Part shown: one piece after another, positions 10,081-20,345 of the stretch
How positions within the stretch are numbered: position 1 is the first letter of the stretch
How the letters are laid out: the number at the start of each line of letters is the position of its first letter
Assembly (NCBI GenBank): GCA_965263245.1
Contig: CBDHHR010001146.1
Span: 372,001-436,000, forward strand
Reading direction: 5' to 3'
DNA: 64,000 nt
DNA from: DT-68 sp965263245
GTDB lineage: Bacteria > Bacillota_I > Bacilli_A > Mycoplasmatales > Metamycoplasmataceae
The notes under the pieces: model-generated
Seen by the model: only the letters and a program-made list of their open reading frames with translations
What the model was told of the DNA's origin: nothing
The model's database searches: none
Program-made: the position numbers and the translations under genes

Positions 10081-11496
10081 ATGAAAATAATAAAAAAATC
10101 AAAATTAATCGCTACAATTGGTCCTTCTTCAAACAACAAAGAAATTATGAAAAAACTTTTTGATAACGGAATGACTACAATTAGATTAAATTTTTCGCAC
10201 GGAAATTATGAAGAGCATGCAAAAAGAATTAAAATCGCTAAAGAAATTATGGAAGAAACTAAACACCCTTTATCAATAATGCTTGATACCAAAGGACCTG
10301 AAATTAGAATTGGAAAAATCAAAAATGGTCAACAAAAAATTTTAGCAAATAAAAAAATAACAATATTTACTGATAAAGAATCTTTTATTAACAAAAAATG
10401 TCAAGAAAATGAATTAACAGTTTCTTATGACATGTCAAAAGATTTAAAACCAGGTAAAAAAATCTTAGTTGATGACGGAAAATTACAACTTGAAGTAATT
10501 TCCATAAAAGATAAAGTAATTAAAACTTTATCAAAAAATTCACATTTAGTAAAAGAAAATAAACGTGTTAATTTGCCAGGAACAAATTTTTCAATACCGT
10601 TTTTAGCTAAAAAAGATTATGAAGATATTAAATTCGGAATCAAAAACAACATTGATTTTATTGCAGCTTCATTTGTTAACACTAAAGAAGACATTGAAGA
10701 AATTAGAAAAATTTTAAAAGAAGAAAATGCTGAACACATTAAAATATTTGCAAAAATTGAATCTCAATACGCAATTGATAATTTAGATGAAATTTTAAAA
10801 GCTTCAGATGGTGTGATGGTTGCTCGTGGTGATTTAGGGCTTGAAATTCCGTACTATGAAGTTCCGTTTGAACAAAAAAGAATGATCAGAAAATGTAGAA
10901 AAATTGGTAAACCAGTTATTATTGCTACACAAATGCTTGATTCAATGGAAAATAACCCTTCACCAACAAGGGGTGAAGTAACAGATGTTTATTTTGCGAC
11001 TGAACTTGGTGCTGATTCAACAATGCTTTCAGGTGAAAGTGCAGCCGGAAAATATCCAGCAATTGCAACTTATTGTATGTCAAGAATTAACCAAAGAGCT
11101 GAAAAAGAATTTTTTAACAAAACTTATTATGAAAAGTATTTAAAAAATTTACCAAAACCAACAAACAAGAGAGAAGAAATTGCTACTTTGATAACTCAAA
11201 AAGTTAAAAATGGAGATTATAAATTTACCGTTGTTTTATCAAGAACAGGAAAATTATTAACTGAAATTGCTAAATTTAGACCAAACACAAACATTCTTGG
11301 TGTTACTAATAATTTAAAACAAACTACTCAATTTGGTGTTACTTCATCAATATTTATGGATTTAAACATTAAAAACTTTGATATCATTAAATCTAATCAT
11401 AAAAATGCTAGAAAAACAGTTTTAAAATACGGCGGAAAACCAAAAGATAAATATTTAGTTGTTGAAAATTACATAATTCATGAATACACTTTATAA
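10081..11496 (+). CDS. pyk: Pyruvate kinase
   Basis: 471 residues, the usual length of the short form without the C-terminal PEP-like domain. Transfers phosphate from phosphoenolpyruvate to ADP, the last ATP-yielding glycolytic step. Visible marks: KLIATIGPSS start, TIRLNFSHG (substrate and metal), DTKGPEIRIG, the KIES active-site lysine in IKIFAKIES, GVMVARGDLGLEIP (Mg2+ binding) and TDVYFATELGADSTMLSGESAAGKYP. The C-terminal allosteric domain is shortened. It contains no in-frame TGA. Confidence 0.97.
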   Translation: MKIIKKSKLIATIGPSSNNKEIMKKLFDNGMTTIRLNFSHGNYEEHAKRIKIAKEIMEETKHPLSIMLDTKGPEIRIGKIKNGQQKILANKKITIFTDKESFINKKCQENELTVSYDMSKDLKPGKKILVDDGKLQLEVISIKDKVIKTLSKNSHLVKENKRVNLPGTNFSIPFLAKKDYEDIKFGIKNNIDFIAASFVNTKEDIEEIRKILKEENAEHIKIFAKIESQYAIDNLDEILKASDGVMVARGDLGLEIPYYEVPFEQKRMIRKCRKIGKPVIIATQMLDSMENNPSPTRGEVTDVYFATELGADSTMLSGESAAGKYPAIATYCMSRINQRAEKEFFNKTYYEKYLKNLPKPTNKREEIATLITQKVKNGDYKFTVVLSRTGKLLTEIAKFRPNTNILGVTNNLKQTTQFGVTSSIFMDLNIKNFDIIKSNHKNARKTVLKYGGKPKDKYLVVENYIIHEYTL

Positions 11497-11520
11497 ATTT
11501 AACAAAAATTTCTTTTTATT

Positions 11521-11526
11521 TATAAT
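11521..11526 (+). promoter_or_regulatory. -10 box placing a leaderless GTG start for the pseudouridine synthase
   Basis: TATAAT ends six bases before GTG at 11533. No ribosome-binding site can precede that start. Confidence 0.68.
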
Positions 11527-11532
11527 TTTAGT

Positions 11533-12411
11533 GTGTGCAAGTTTAAAAAAATAATAAATGTTAATTATAAAGATAGAATTGATAAATACATTTCAAAAAA
11601 TTCTAATTTTTCAAGAACCGATATTAAAAAACTAATTGAAAAACATTGTGTTTTTGTGGATGGAATTTCTGTGAGAAAACCTAATTTTATTGTTAATACA
11701 AATACTAAAATTTGAATTACAGATGTGATTGAAAAAACCATAAATGCTAAACCAGAAAACATTAAAATAGATGTTTTATATGAAGATAATCACATAATCA
11801 TAGTAAACAAAAAAAGTGGAATGGTGGTACATCCTTCACCTGGACATCATTCTAGAACTTTAGTAAATGCACTTTTATTTAGGTTTAAAAATTTGTCTAA
11901 TATTAACGGAAAAACTAGACCAGGAATAGTTCATAGAATAGATAAAGATACTTCTGGCCTTTTAGTTGTTGCAAAAAATAATGATGCTCATAATTTTTTA
12001 GCAAAACAAATTAAGGAGCATAAAATTAAAAGATTTTACTTAGCTTGAGTAGAAGGTAAAATTAAAAATAAAGTTACTCACATTAAACTTCCGATCGGAA
12101 GAGATTTAAAAAATAGACAAAAAATGTCAATTCAAAAAATAAATTCTAAAAGCGCAATTACTCATGTTTATGTTGAAAAAATTTTAAATAATAAAACTCT
12201 TGTAAGGTGCGAACTCGAAACAGGAAGAACCCACCAGATTAGGGTTCATCTTTCATACATAGGTCATCCAATAATCGGTGATCCAATTTATGGTCAAAAA
12301 ATTGATGAGTTTGGACAAAGGCTACATGCTTATAAATTAACTTTAACCCACCCTTTTACCAAAGAAAAAATGGAATTTGTGTCTAACCCACCCCAAGAAT
12401 TTGATAATTAA
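11533..12411 (+). CDS. rluD: RluD/RluA-family 23S rRNA pseudouridine synthase
   Basis: About 292 residues. An N-terminal S4 RNA-binding domain (about 10-60, RIDKYISK...SRTDIKKLIEK..VFVDG) is followed by the catalytic domain, with the signature RIDKDTSGLLVVAK carrying the catalytic Asp and RTHQIRVHLSYIGHPIIGDPIYG. Family members isomerise uridines in helix 69 of 23S rRNA. Two TGA codons are Trp. The start is GTG, deduced from the promoter geometry and the family's N-terminus. Which RluA subclass it belongs to is less certain than the family. Confidence 0.88.
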
Positions 12412-12453
12412 ACAAGGTTTTAATTAATTGTTAAAACAAATTTTTATTTTTAA

Positions 12454-12459
12454 TATAAT
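12454..12459 (+). promoter_or_regulatory. -10 box for leaderless metalloprotease copy 1
   Basis: TATAAT ends six bases before the ATG at 12466. A TTGTTA element lies upstream, in a segment conserved in the second copy. Confidence 0.7.
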
Positions 12460-12465
12460 GAATAA

Positions 12466-13143
12466 ATGGAATCAATGAGTTTTTTATTAAACAATAAAGT
12501 TTATAAAGTATCAATCAAAAGAGCTAAAAGAAATAATTTTAAATTTTATTTAATAATTAAAAAGGGAAAACTTATTGCCTCTGTTCCGTATTTTGTTACT
12601 AATAAAATGATTAAAGAATTTATTGAAGAACATATTAAAGATTGTGTAAATTATTTAGAAAATAAAACTTCTCTTTTTTCAATTAAAGAAAAATTTATTT
12701 TTTTAAGAAGAAAAAAATATCAATTATTAATATCAACTGGTTTTAAAAAAAACAGTTATGAAATTAGTGATAATTGTGTTTATTTAGAAACTAAAAATAA
12801 TACTAAATTCGAAATTGAAAAAATAATTAAAGAAATTTTAAAAGCAATTACACTTAAATATGTTTTTAAAAAACTTTCTTTTTTTGAACAAAAAATGAAT
12901 TTAAAAAAACATGATTTTAGCGTTTCTTATAGAAAAAGTTTTTGGGGGAAAAATTATATTAGTAAAAATAAAATTTCATTTAACTCAAAGCTTTCTCATT
13001 TTAAAGAAGAAATAACCGATTATATAATTATTCATGAACTTTGTCATGACAAAGTTCCTAATCATTCAAAAGATTTTTGAAAAATTGTTGAAAAATATAA
13101 ACCTAACTTTGAAGAAATGAATGAAAAACTTAAAAAAATTTAA
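12466..13143 (+). CDS. YgjP/SprT-like zinc metallopeptidase (DUF45 family), copy 1
   Basis: 225 residues. The C-terminal HELCH (about 191-195), followed by PNHSKDFW with the third histidine, is the zinc site of YgjP-like proteins (DUF45, WLM/SprT-like gluzincins). The preceding SYRKSFWGKNYIS..KISFNSKL matches the family's R..WG.C......I..N..L pattern. There is no signal peptide, so it is cytosolic. The TGA at 13078-13080 is Trp in DFW. In other bacteria members often neighbour restriction enzymes; here the neighbour is only its own duplicate. Substrate unknown. Confidence 0.82.
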
Positions 13144-13265
13144 TTTAAAATGTTATTAATTCTCAACAATAATTTTTCATGTTGTATGGAGACTTATGTA
13201 CAAATGTCAAGATAAATAATACTAAAAATAAGTTTATTTATTTTTATAATCAATTTTATGTAGCT
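13144..13265 (+). other. Conserved non-coding block after metalloprotease copy 1
   Basis: Closely similar to 14089-14226. The best-conserved part (about 13158-13220) can pair TTGTA with TACAA around GGAGACTTATG. No ORF. It could be a 3' regulatory element, a small RNA or simply unselected duplicate sequence. Confidence 0.45.
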
Positions 13266-13395
13266 GTTTGTTAATATAGACAATATTATCTTTATTCTTT
13301 CTTATAGCAACTCTTTTTATAATCAATTTTATGAGAACTTATTGCTTTGTTTCCACATTTTAATTAATTGTTAAAATAAGATTGTTTATTTTTAA

Positions 13396-13401
13396 TATAA
13401 T
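13396..13401 (+). promoter_or_regulatory. -10 box for leaderless metalloprotease copy 2
   Basis: TATAAT ends six bases before the ATG at 13408, the same geometry as copy 1. The six spacer bases differ between copies (GAATAA versus AATTAA) while the distance is kept. Confidence 0.7.
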
Positions 13402-13407
13402 AATTAA

Positions 13408-14088
13408 ATGAAATCAATGAATTTTTTATTCAAAAATAAAGTTTATAAAGTATTAATTAAAAGATCTAAAATAAAAAATCTTTATCTAAGAGTTAAAAAC
13501 GGAAACATTATTGCTTCTGTTCCTCGTTTGGTATCTAAAAAACTTATTAAAGAATTTGTTGAAAAAAACATTGAAAGTTGCGTAAATCATTTAGAAAAAA
13601 TAAAATCAAACTTTTTATATTCAACTGGACAAAAATTTATTTTTTTAAGAGAAGAAAAACACCAAATATTAATATTAAAAGGTTTTAAAAATAATGGTTA
13701 TAAAATTATCGATGACAATCTTTATTTGGAAACTAAAAACGGGACTAAATCAGAAGTAGAAAAATTAATTAAAGAAATTTTAGAAATAATTACGTTTAAT
13801 TATGTTTTTAAAAAAATTCCTTTTTTTGAACAAAAAATGAATTTACAAAAACATGATTTTAAAGTTTCTTATAGAAAAAGTTATTGGGGAAAAAATTTTA
13901 TTAACAAAAATAAAATTTTATTTAGTTCAAATCTTTCACACCTTAAAGAAGAATTAACTGATTATATAATTGTTCATGAGCTTACTCATAACATATTTCC
14001 AAATCATTCAAAAGATTTTTGAAAAATTGTTGAAAAATATAAACCTAACTTTAAAGAATTAAATAAAAAACTTAAAGATATTTTTTAA
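13408..14088 (+). CDS. YgjP/SprT-like zinc metallopeptidase (DUF45 family), copy 2
   Basis: 226 residues, paralogue of the gene at 12466. The zinc site is HELTH...PNHSKDFW, so both copies keep the ligands and both are probably active. The N-terminal half has diverged more, with a small insertion (FLYSTGQ) and deletion relative to copy 1, while FEQKMNL.KHDF.VSYRKS.WGKN is nearly identical. Trp at 14020-14022 is TGA. Retention of two intact copies in a reduced genome suggests distinct roles or dosage; this is inference. Confidence 0.82.
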
Positions 14089-14380
14089 CATGATTAAAAG
14101 CAAAAATTTAATTTAGAATGTTGTTAATCATCAACAATAATTTTTCATATTGTATGGTGACTTATGTACAAACGTCAAGATAAATAATGTTAAAAACAAA
14201 TTTATTTATTTTTATTTTGATACACAAAATTCTCTTTATGTAATCAATTTTATTAGAAGTTATTACTTTGTGAAAAAACGTAAAATTATTGCTTTATTTC
14301 TAGAATTTTTTTAGATTAAAAAGTTATTTGCCTTTAAAAAATAATTATAATTTTATATAACTATTAATTATTTAAATAAG
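14089..14380 (+). other. Non-coding block after metalloprotease copy 2 and promoter of surface gene 3
   Basis: 14108-14226 repeats the 3' block of copy 1. The rest is AT-rich. A TATAAT at 14346-14351 lies 29 bases before the next ATG, with only a weak purine stretch as ribosome site and no poly-T tract, unlike surface genes 1 and 2. Confidence 0.5.
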
Positions 14381-17300
14381 ATGAATATAAAATTATCAAA
14401 AAAGAAAAAAATTATTTTAACCACAATAATGTTAGGAACATTTCTTCCTTTAACTTTTACTCCAATAATTGTTAATTCTTTTGATAACAAAGATGACCAA
14501 AAAATGTTGTTAGATAAAAAAGACGTAACAAAAATAATTAAAATTTTTGAAACAAAATCAAATGACAAAACAACAATAATATTACCAAATGATTCAAAAG
14601 GTAAAATCATTGCTGATAACAAAGAAAAAATTATTAAAAAAATCAAAAAGTTAATTGGTAATGTAAATTTAAAAGGTGTTTCAATTGAAATTTCAATGAC
14701 TAACGACCAAGAAATATCGACTAGTTTTGAAGAAATTAAAGTTAAAATTTCAAAAGGAAGTTATTCTCAAGAATTTAAAAAGGATAAAAAAATATTTGTT
14801 AAAAGAAGTGAAACAATTTCTGAATTAGCTTTAATTAAACTTAATTTAATTAAAACATCTTTAAAAGCACTAGAGACAAAAGTAGTAAATGTTTATACAA
14901 GTGGATCTATTGATCAAAAAATTAGTACTAATAAGTTAGAAATATTAGAAGCTATTGAAAAAATAAATGGTTATTTAAACATTAATTTTCAAAATGCTAG
15001 AATTGAAGTTAAAAATTCTGAAGATCTTTTACCTAAACATAATCAAGATCCGGTTCCAATTATTCTTGTTATTTCAAATTCTAATGCTTCTGTGGAAATA
15101 ACAGGATTTAAGGCAAAACAAATGTCTCCTCAACAAGTTGCAAAAATTGATCTTAACTTAGTTAAAAAAGATTTAGAATCTTTAAGTTCAAAAATAGTAA
15201 AAATTGATAGTAGTAAATCAATTGATCAAAAAATTACTACTAATAAGGTCAAAATTAGAGAAGAAATTCAAAAATTAAATGGTTATTCAAGTATTGACCT
15301 TAAAGGTGTTAGTATTAATGTTAAGGATTCTGAAACATTTTTACCTGCAAATGATCAAGATTCAGTTCCCATTATTATAATTCTTGCAAAAGGCGGAAAC
15401 GAAATTGAAATAAGTGGATTTAAAGCTAAGTCATTATCTAGTCAACAAATTTTAGAAAATAATCGAATAGTTAATTTAGTTAAATCAAACTTAGAAACTT
15501 TAAGACCAAAAATAGTAGAAGTTTATACTAGTGGAGCTATTAATCAAAAAGTTACAACCAACAAAGTAGAAATATTAAACGCAATCAAAAAAATAAGTGG
15601 CTATGATGCAATTAATTTAAACGGAGCTTTTTTAGAAGTTAAAAATTCTGAAGCTCTTTTACCTACTAATGACCAAATTCCAATTAATATTACTCTTGTT
15701 CTTTCAAAACCAGGTGTTTCTATTGAAGTAAGTGGATTTAAGGCAAAACAAATGTCTCCTCAACAAATTGCAAACATTGATCTTAACTTAGTTAAAAAAG
15801 ATTTAGAATCTTTAAGTTCAAAAACAATAAAAATTGATAGTAGTGAATTAGTTGGTCAAAAAATTAATACTAATAAAAACAAAATTTTAGAAGCAATTAA
15901 AAAAATAGATGGTTATTCAAAGATTAATTTTAGAGGATCAAATTTAAAAATAAAAAATTCTAATCAAAATTTACCTTCAAACGAGCAAGAAGTTATTAAC
16001 ATTACCTTAATTATTTCAAAAAACAATGTTAATTTTGAAGTAGAAGGTTTTAGTGTTAAACAATGAAGTTATGTTATAGAAAATATTAAATCAAAAATAA
16101 TTAATAAAAATATTTTAGTTAAACCATATGTTTCTACCTCAACAAAAATTCAAACTCAAAACGCAATTTTAAATCAACTTAAAATACAAAACCCATCTTT
16201 AACAAACAAAGATCTTTCAAGAATATCAGTTAATATTAACACGTTAGAAAGAGGATTTAAATTACAAGTAGAATTAATGATAACTTTTAATCAAAAAATT
16301 GAAGTAATAAATATTAATGTTGAAAAAATTGATTTATTAAAAAATTCAAACATTCTTGATGGAAAATTAACAACAATGTTTGAAGATCATTTTGGAAACC
16401 TTTGAGCAATGGGAAGCAACACAAAACTTCAAGTTTTTAAAAAAGACATTAATTTATGAAGTGATGATGTTAATTCGGATTTAACAAAAGACTCAAACAT
16501 TATTAACGGAAGAAGCGGAACAATTTTTCAAGATAAATTCAAAAACCTTTGAACAATGGGATATGGAACATCACTCCAAGTTCTTAAAGCAAATCAAAGT
16601 GGTGATGGTTATGAAGATTCGTGAAAAAGCGACAACACTCAAGGATTATTAAATGGTTCAAACATCACTAATGGAAGATTTGGAAAAATTTTTCAAGATG
16701 ATTTTGGAAACCTTTGAGCAATGGGATTTGGAACAAAACTCCAAGTTCTTGAAATAAATGAATCTGGCAATGGTTATGTAAACACTTGAGATAACGATAA
16801 CTCTTCTTCAAGTAAAGGATTATTAAAAAATTCAAACATTGAAATTGATAACCCGTCAATAACAATTTTTCAAGATCAATTTAAAAATCTTCGAACAAAA
16901 GGATATAATCAAAAACTTCAAGTACTTAAAGCAAAAACAAATAATTCTTATGTACAATCATGGACTGATAATAATCAGGTAGAGCCATTATTAAAAGGTT
17001 CAAATATTACCAATACTCCTGGACTTTTATATATTTTTCAAGATAAATTTAAAAACCTTTGAGCAATGAGTAAAGGCACAAAACTCCAAGTTCTTAAAGT
17101 AAATAATTTTGGTAATGATTATGTAGAATCATGAACTAATGATAATGGAGAAAATGGAGAAAGTTTATTAAAAGGTTCTAATATAATTAACGGTGAAGGA
17201 GGTTTTATTTTCCAAGATTTTTTTGGAAACCTTTGATCAGTAGGATATAAAACAAAACTCCAAGTTCTTCTTAAAAATAAAAACGGAAATTATAATGATA

Positions 17301-17689
17301 AATGAACTAACGATAATGAAAAAGAACCATTAAAAGGATTAAATATTGATATTAAAGGCGGAGATATTATAACAACAATTTTCCAAGATAAATTGAATAA
17401 TCTTTGAATATCATTTGTTAATAGTGAAAATCATAGTAAAAAATTATTTGTATGAGTATTAGAATCAAAATCAAATAATTCTTATGTAGAAACATGAACC
17501 AATAATAATGAAAAAGGAATATTAAGAGGCTTAAATTTTGTTAGCGGATTAACAAATCATTTTGTTTATGCAAAAGCAATGTTTTTTGAAGACTCATCTA
17601 AAAACCTTTGAGTTACTAAAGAAAATAATAGACTTTTTGTTCTTATTAAAAAAGAAGATGGTTCTTATGTTGATTCATGAATTAATTAA
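14381..17689 (+). CDS. Largest modular surface protein: one A, four B, linker, eight C repeats
   Basis: 1102 residues with TGA as Trp. It starts MNIKLSKKKK then a hydrophobic stretch (about 12-31) without lipobox cysteine. One A domain (about 48-143) is followed by four B domains of about 105 residues (about 150-565) sharing DLESLSSKxVKIDSS...QKITTNK...INGY..IN...VKNSE..LP and ending GFKAKQ, then the linker domain (about 566-651, also in the gene at 2649), then eight degenerate C repeats with IFQDxFKNLWAMG..TKLQVLK. B copies 2 and 4 carry long identical runs, a sign of recent exchange. In C unit 4 the hallmark Trp is Arg (CGA). Probably a surface antigen or adhesin of the same family; its promoter lacks the T tract, so control differs. 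Confidence 0.8.
16334..17686 (+). repeat. Eight degenerate tandem C repeats in surface gene 3
   Basis: Same unit as in the gene at 2649 but with lower identity between copies; the last two units have insertions. Less homogenised than gene 2, suggesting an older array or less frequent recombination. Confidence 0.85.
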
Positions 17690-17813
17690 TTGCAAAAAAA
17701 TAAATAAAAATTAGATAATTTTTATTTAAACTTAATGATTTAATTTTTAAATATATTAAATTATAAAATAGAGAAAAATTAATAAAAGTAATTCAAAAAT
17801 TACTTATTATACT

Positions 17814-17819
17814 TATAAT
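17814..17819 (+). promoter_or_regulatory. -10 box for leaderless ffh
   Basis: TATAAT ends six bases before the ffh ATG at 17826. Confidence 0.7.
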
Positions 17820-17825
17820 TACTTT

Positions 17826-19160
17826 ATGTTTGACTTTTTAGAAAAAAAATTACAAAAATCATTATTAAAAATAAAATCTAAAAACATCTTAAAAGAAGAA
17901 GATATTCTTGATGCAACTAGAAACATTAAAATGTCTTTATTAGAAGCTGATGTTAATTTTATTATTGTTAAAAATTTTATTAAAAATATAAAAGAAAAAA
18001 TAATTGGATCTAAATTAGTTGATAAATTAAATCCTTATCAACACGTTGTTCAGATTGTAAAAGAAGAACTAGTTGCTGTTTTAGGAAGCAAAACTAAAAA
18101 AATTAACATTGTTAAAAAACCAGAAATTATTTTAATGGTTGGTCTTCAAGGTTCTGGAAAAACAACTACTTCGGCAAAGCTTGTAAAATTTTTAATAAAA
18201 AAAGAAAATATTCAAAAACCATTGTTAGTTGCGGCTGATGTTTACCGACCAGCTGCTATTGATCAATTATTAAAACTTGGTAAAGATTTAAACATTGATG
18301 TTTTTTTCAAAAAAGATCAAAAAAACCCGTTGTTAATTGTGGAACAAGCTGTAAAAAAAGCTAAAAGCGAAAAATATGACTTAGTAATAATTGATACAGC
18401 TGGTCGTCTTGCGATTGATCAAAAATTAATGCAAGAAATTTATGATATTAAAAAATTAATAAACCCTCACGAAACTATTTTGGTAATTGATGCTTTATCA
18501 GGTCAAGACATTATTAACGTTGCTCAAGAATTTCATAATAAATTCAAAGTTAGTGGTTTAATAATTACTAAATTAGATTCTGATGCACGTGGTGGAGCAG
18601 CACTTTCAATTAGACAAATGCTTGATATTCCAATTAAATTCATTGGTACTGGAGAAAAAATAAATGCATTAGATTTATTTCACCCTGAGAGAATGGCTAA
18701 AAGAATTTTAGGAATGGGTGATGTTTTAACTTTAATCGAAAAAGCAAAAGATGTTGTTGATGAAAAAAAATCTCAAAAATTTATTAACCGAATGATGCAA
18801 GGTAGTTTTGATTTAAACGATTTAATGGAACAATTAAAACAAATGAAAAAGTTAGGAAAAATGTCAAAAATATTAAAAATGATACCAGGCGCAAGTAATA
18901 AAATTTCAAATTTACAAATTGATTCGGTAGAAAAAAAGTTCATTTTATTTGAAATACTGATTTCATCAATGACCAAAGAAGAAAGAAAAAAGCCTAAACT
19001 TCTTAAAAACGCAGAAAGAAAAAAGAGAATAATTTCTGGTTCAGGAAGAAATCCACAAGAATTTAATAAACTTATTAATGAATTTGAAAGAATGTCTAAA
19101 CAGATGAAAAACGTTTCTAAAAACATTAAAGACGGAAAATTTAACGGTGGTTTTTTTTAA
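17826..19160 (+). CDS. ffh: Signal recognition particle protein Ffh
   Basis: 444 residues. Binds 4.5S RNA and signal sequences and delivers ribosomes to FtsY and the Sec translocon. N domain about 1-90; G domain with GLQGSGKTTTSAKL (G1), DTAGR (G3) and TKLDSDARGGA (G4/closing loop); methionine-rich M domain from about 310, with MPGxSNK-like IPGASNK and SGSGRNPQEFNKLI for RNA contact. No TGA in frame. Its own leaderless promoter follows the surface gene stop by about 125 bases. Confidence 0.97.
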   Translation: MFDFLEKKLQKSLLKIKSKNILKEEDILDATRNIKMSLLEADVNFIIVKNFIKNIKEKIIGSKLVDKLNPYQHVVQIVKEELVAVLGSKTKKINIVKKPEIILMVGLQGSGKTTTSAKLVKFLIKKENIQKPLLVAADVYRPAAIDQLLKLGKDLNIDVFFKKDQKNPLLIVEQAVKKAKSEKYDLVIIDTAGRLAIDQKLMQEIYDIKKLINPHETILVIDALSGQDIINVAQEFHNKFKVSGLIITKLDSDARGGAALSIRQMLDIPIKFIGTGEKINALDLFHPERMAKRILGMGDVLTLIEKAKDVVDEKKSQKFINRMMQGSFDLNDLMEQLKQMKKLGKMSKILKMIPGASNKISNLQIDSVEKKFILFEILISSMTKEERKKPKLLKNAERKKRIISGSGRNPQEFNKLINEFERMSKQMKNVSKNIKDGKFNGGFF

Positions 19161-19240
19161 CTGCAAATTAAATCAAAAGAAATTTTTAAAATTTGTTAAT
19201 AAATATTAATTTATTTGAATTTATTTATAATTTTATTAAT

Positions 19241-20335
19241 ATGAAAACGAGAATGAAACTTTGAAGTGAATATCGAAAAAATATTGAAAACAACATTTCC
19301 CTTCAAAAATCAAATAATGAATCTAACGAAAGAGTTAAAATTTTAAAAAAAAGACTTTTAGATGTTTTTCCTAATTATTATGAAATGTTTTCTCACAAAA
19401 CAAAACCGTTCAAAGCTGAAATCGAAGAAATAAAAAATTTTTCCATTATTTCAAATAAAAAAATTGAAAACTTAATTAAAGATATTTCCGACGTGAATAA
19501 AAATGTTAAAAATAATTTTAGTTTTATAAACGACATTTCTTTTAAAACTAATAAATTAAATAGTATAATTCAAAATGTAAAAAATCATACCAACATTGAA
19601 AAAGAAAATCTTAAAAACACAGAAAACATCGAAATTAATAAATTAAAAGTAGTAGAATTGAATGAAAAAATGAAAAAATATAGAATTGCGATTGACGGCC
19701 CTTCAGCCTCTGGTAAATCAATAGTTGCAAAAAAAATTGCTAGTTTATACAATTTAAAATACATTAATTCAGGACTAGTTTATAGAGCAATTGCTTTTTG
19801 ACTATTAAACCAAAACGTAAATATTGACGACAAAGATCAAGTTAAAAAAAACCTTATAAAAATTAAAATAAAACTTCTTGAAAACGAAATTGTTGATTTA
19901 AACGGCACTAAAGTTTTTAAAGAATTAAGATCTGATGTTATTTCTCAAAAGGCTTCATTAGTTTCTTCATATTCTTTTGTAAGAGAATATGCAAATTTAA
20001 TTCAAAAAGACATAGCAAAAAACAAAGGTGTAATTATCGAAGGAAGAGATATAACTTTTAACATTATGCCTGATGCTGATGTAAAAATATTTTTAGACAC
20101 AAAATTAGAAATTAGAGCTAAAAGAAGATGAAAACAAAACCAAGAACTTGGTTATTTTACAAGTTATGAAAATATTTTAAATGAGATCAAAATTAGAGAC
20201 AAAAGAGATAAAAACCGAAAAAAAGACCCGTTACACAAAACAAAAGATTCATTTTTAATTGATTCATCAAATTTAACAGTTCAAGAAGTTGTTGATAAAA
20301 TAATAAAAATAATAAATGATAAAAAATTAATTTAA
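19241..20335 (+). CDS. cmk: Cytidylate kinase with a 143-residue N-terminal extension
   Basis: 364 residues as one open frame, against about 220 for normal Cmk. Residues 144-364 are the kinase: P-loop IDGPSASGKS, YINSGLVYRAIAF (CMP binding), IIEGRDITF, and RAKRRW..N with RDKRDKNRKKDPL in the LID. It phosphorylates CMP/dCMP. Residues 1-143 start MKTRMKLWSEYRKNIENN and look helical and lysine-rich, with coiled-coil character; I do not recognise the domain. An internal ATG (19670) starts MKKYRIAIDG but has no ribosome site, so the fused form is favoured. TATAAT at 19226-19231 lies nine bases from the ATG. der follows 10 bases downstream. Confidence 0.88.
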
Positions 20336-20345
20336 GGACATTTAA

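Larger units (their letters stand above)
12415..14226 (+). repeat. Tandem duplication, about 942-bp offset, including promoter and 3' region
   Basis: Two copies (about 12415-13265 and 13357-14226). Both contain the same promoter, a homologous metalloprotease gene and a conserved non-coding 3' block. The coding halves have diverged strongly at the N-terminus but stay close at the C-terminal zinc site. Confidence 0.85.

Noticed and set aside
16668..16865. Minus-strand ORF opposite the surface repeats, and similar antisense ORFs at 43013-43219, 50801-50992 and 46575-46757
   Set aside because: Shadows of AT-rich coding sequence on the other strand, without start signals or recognisable products.
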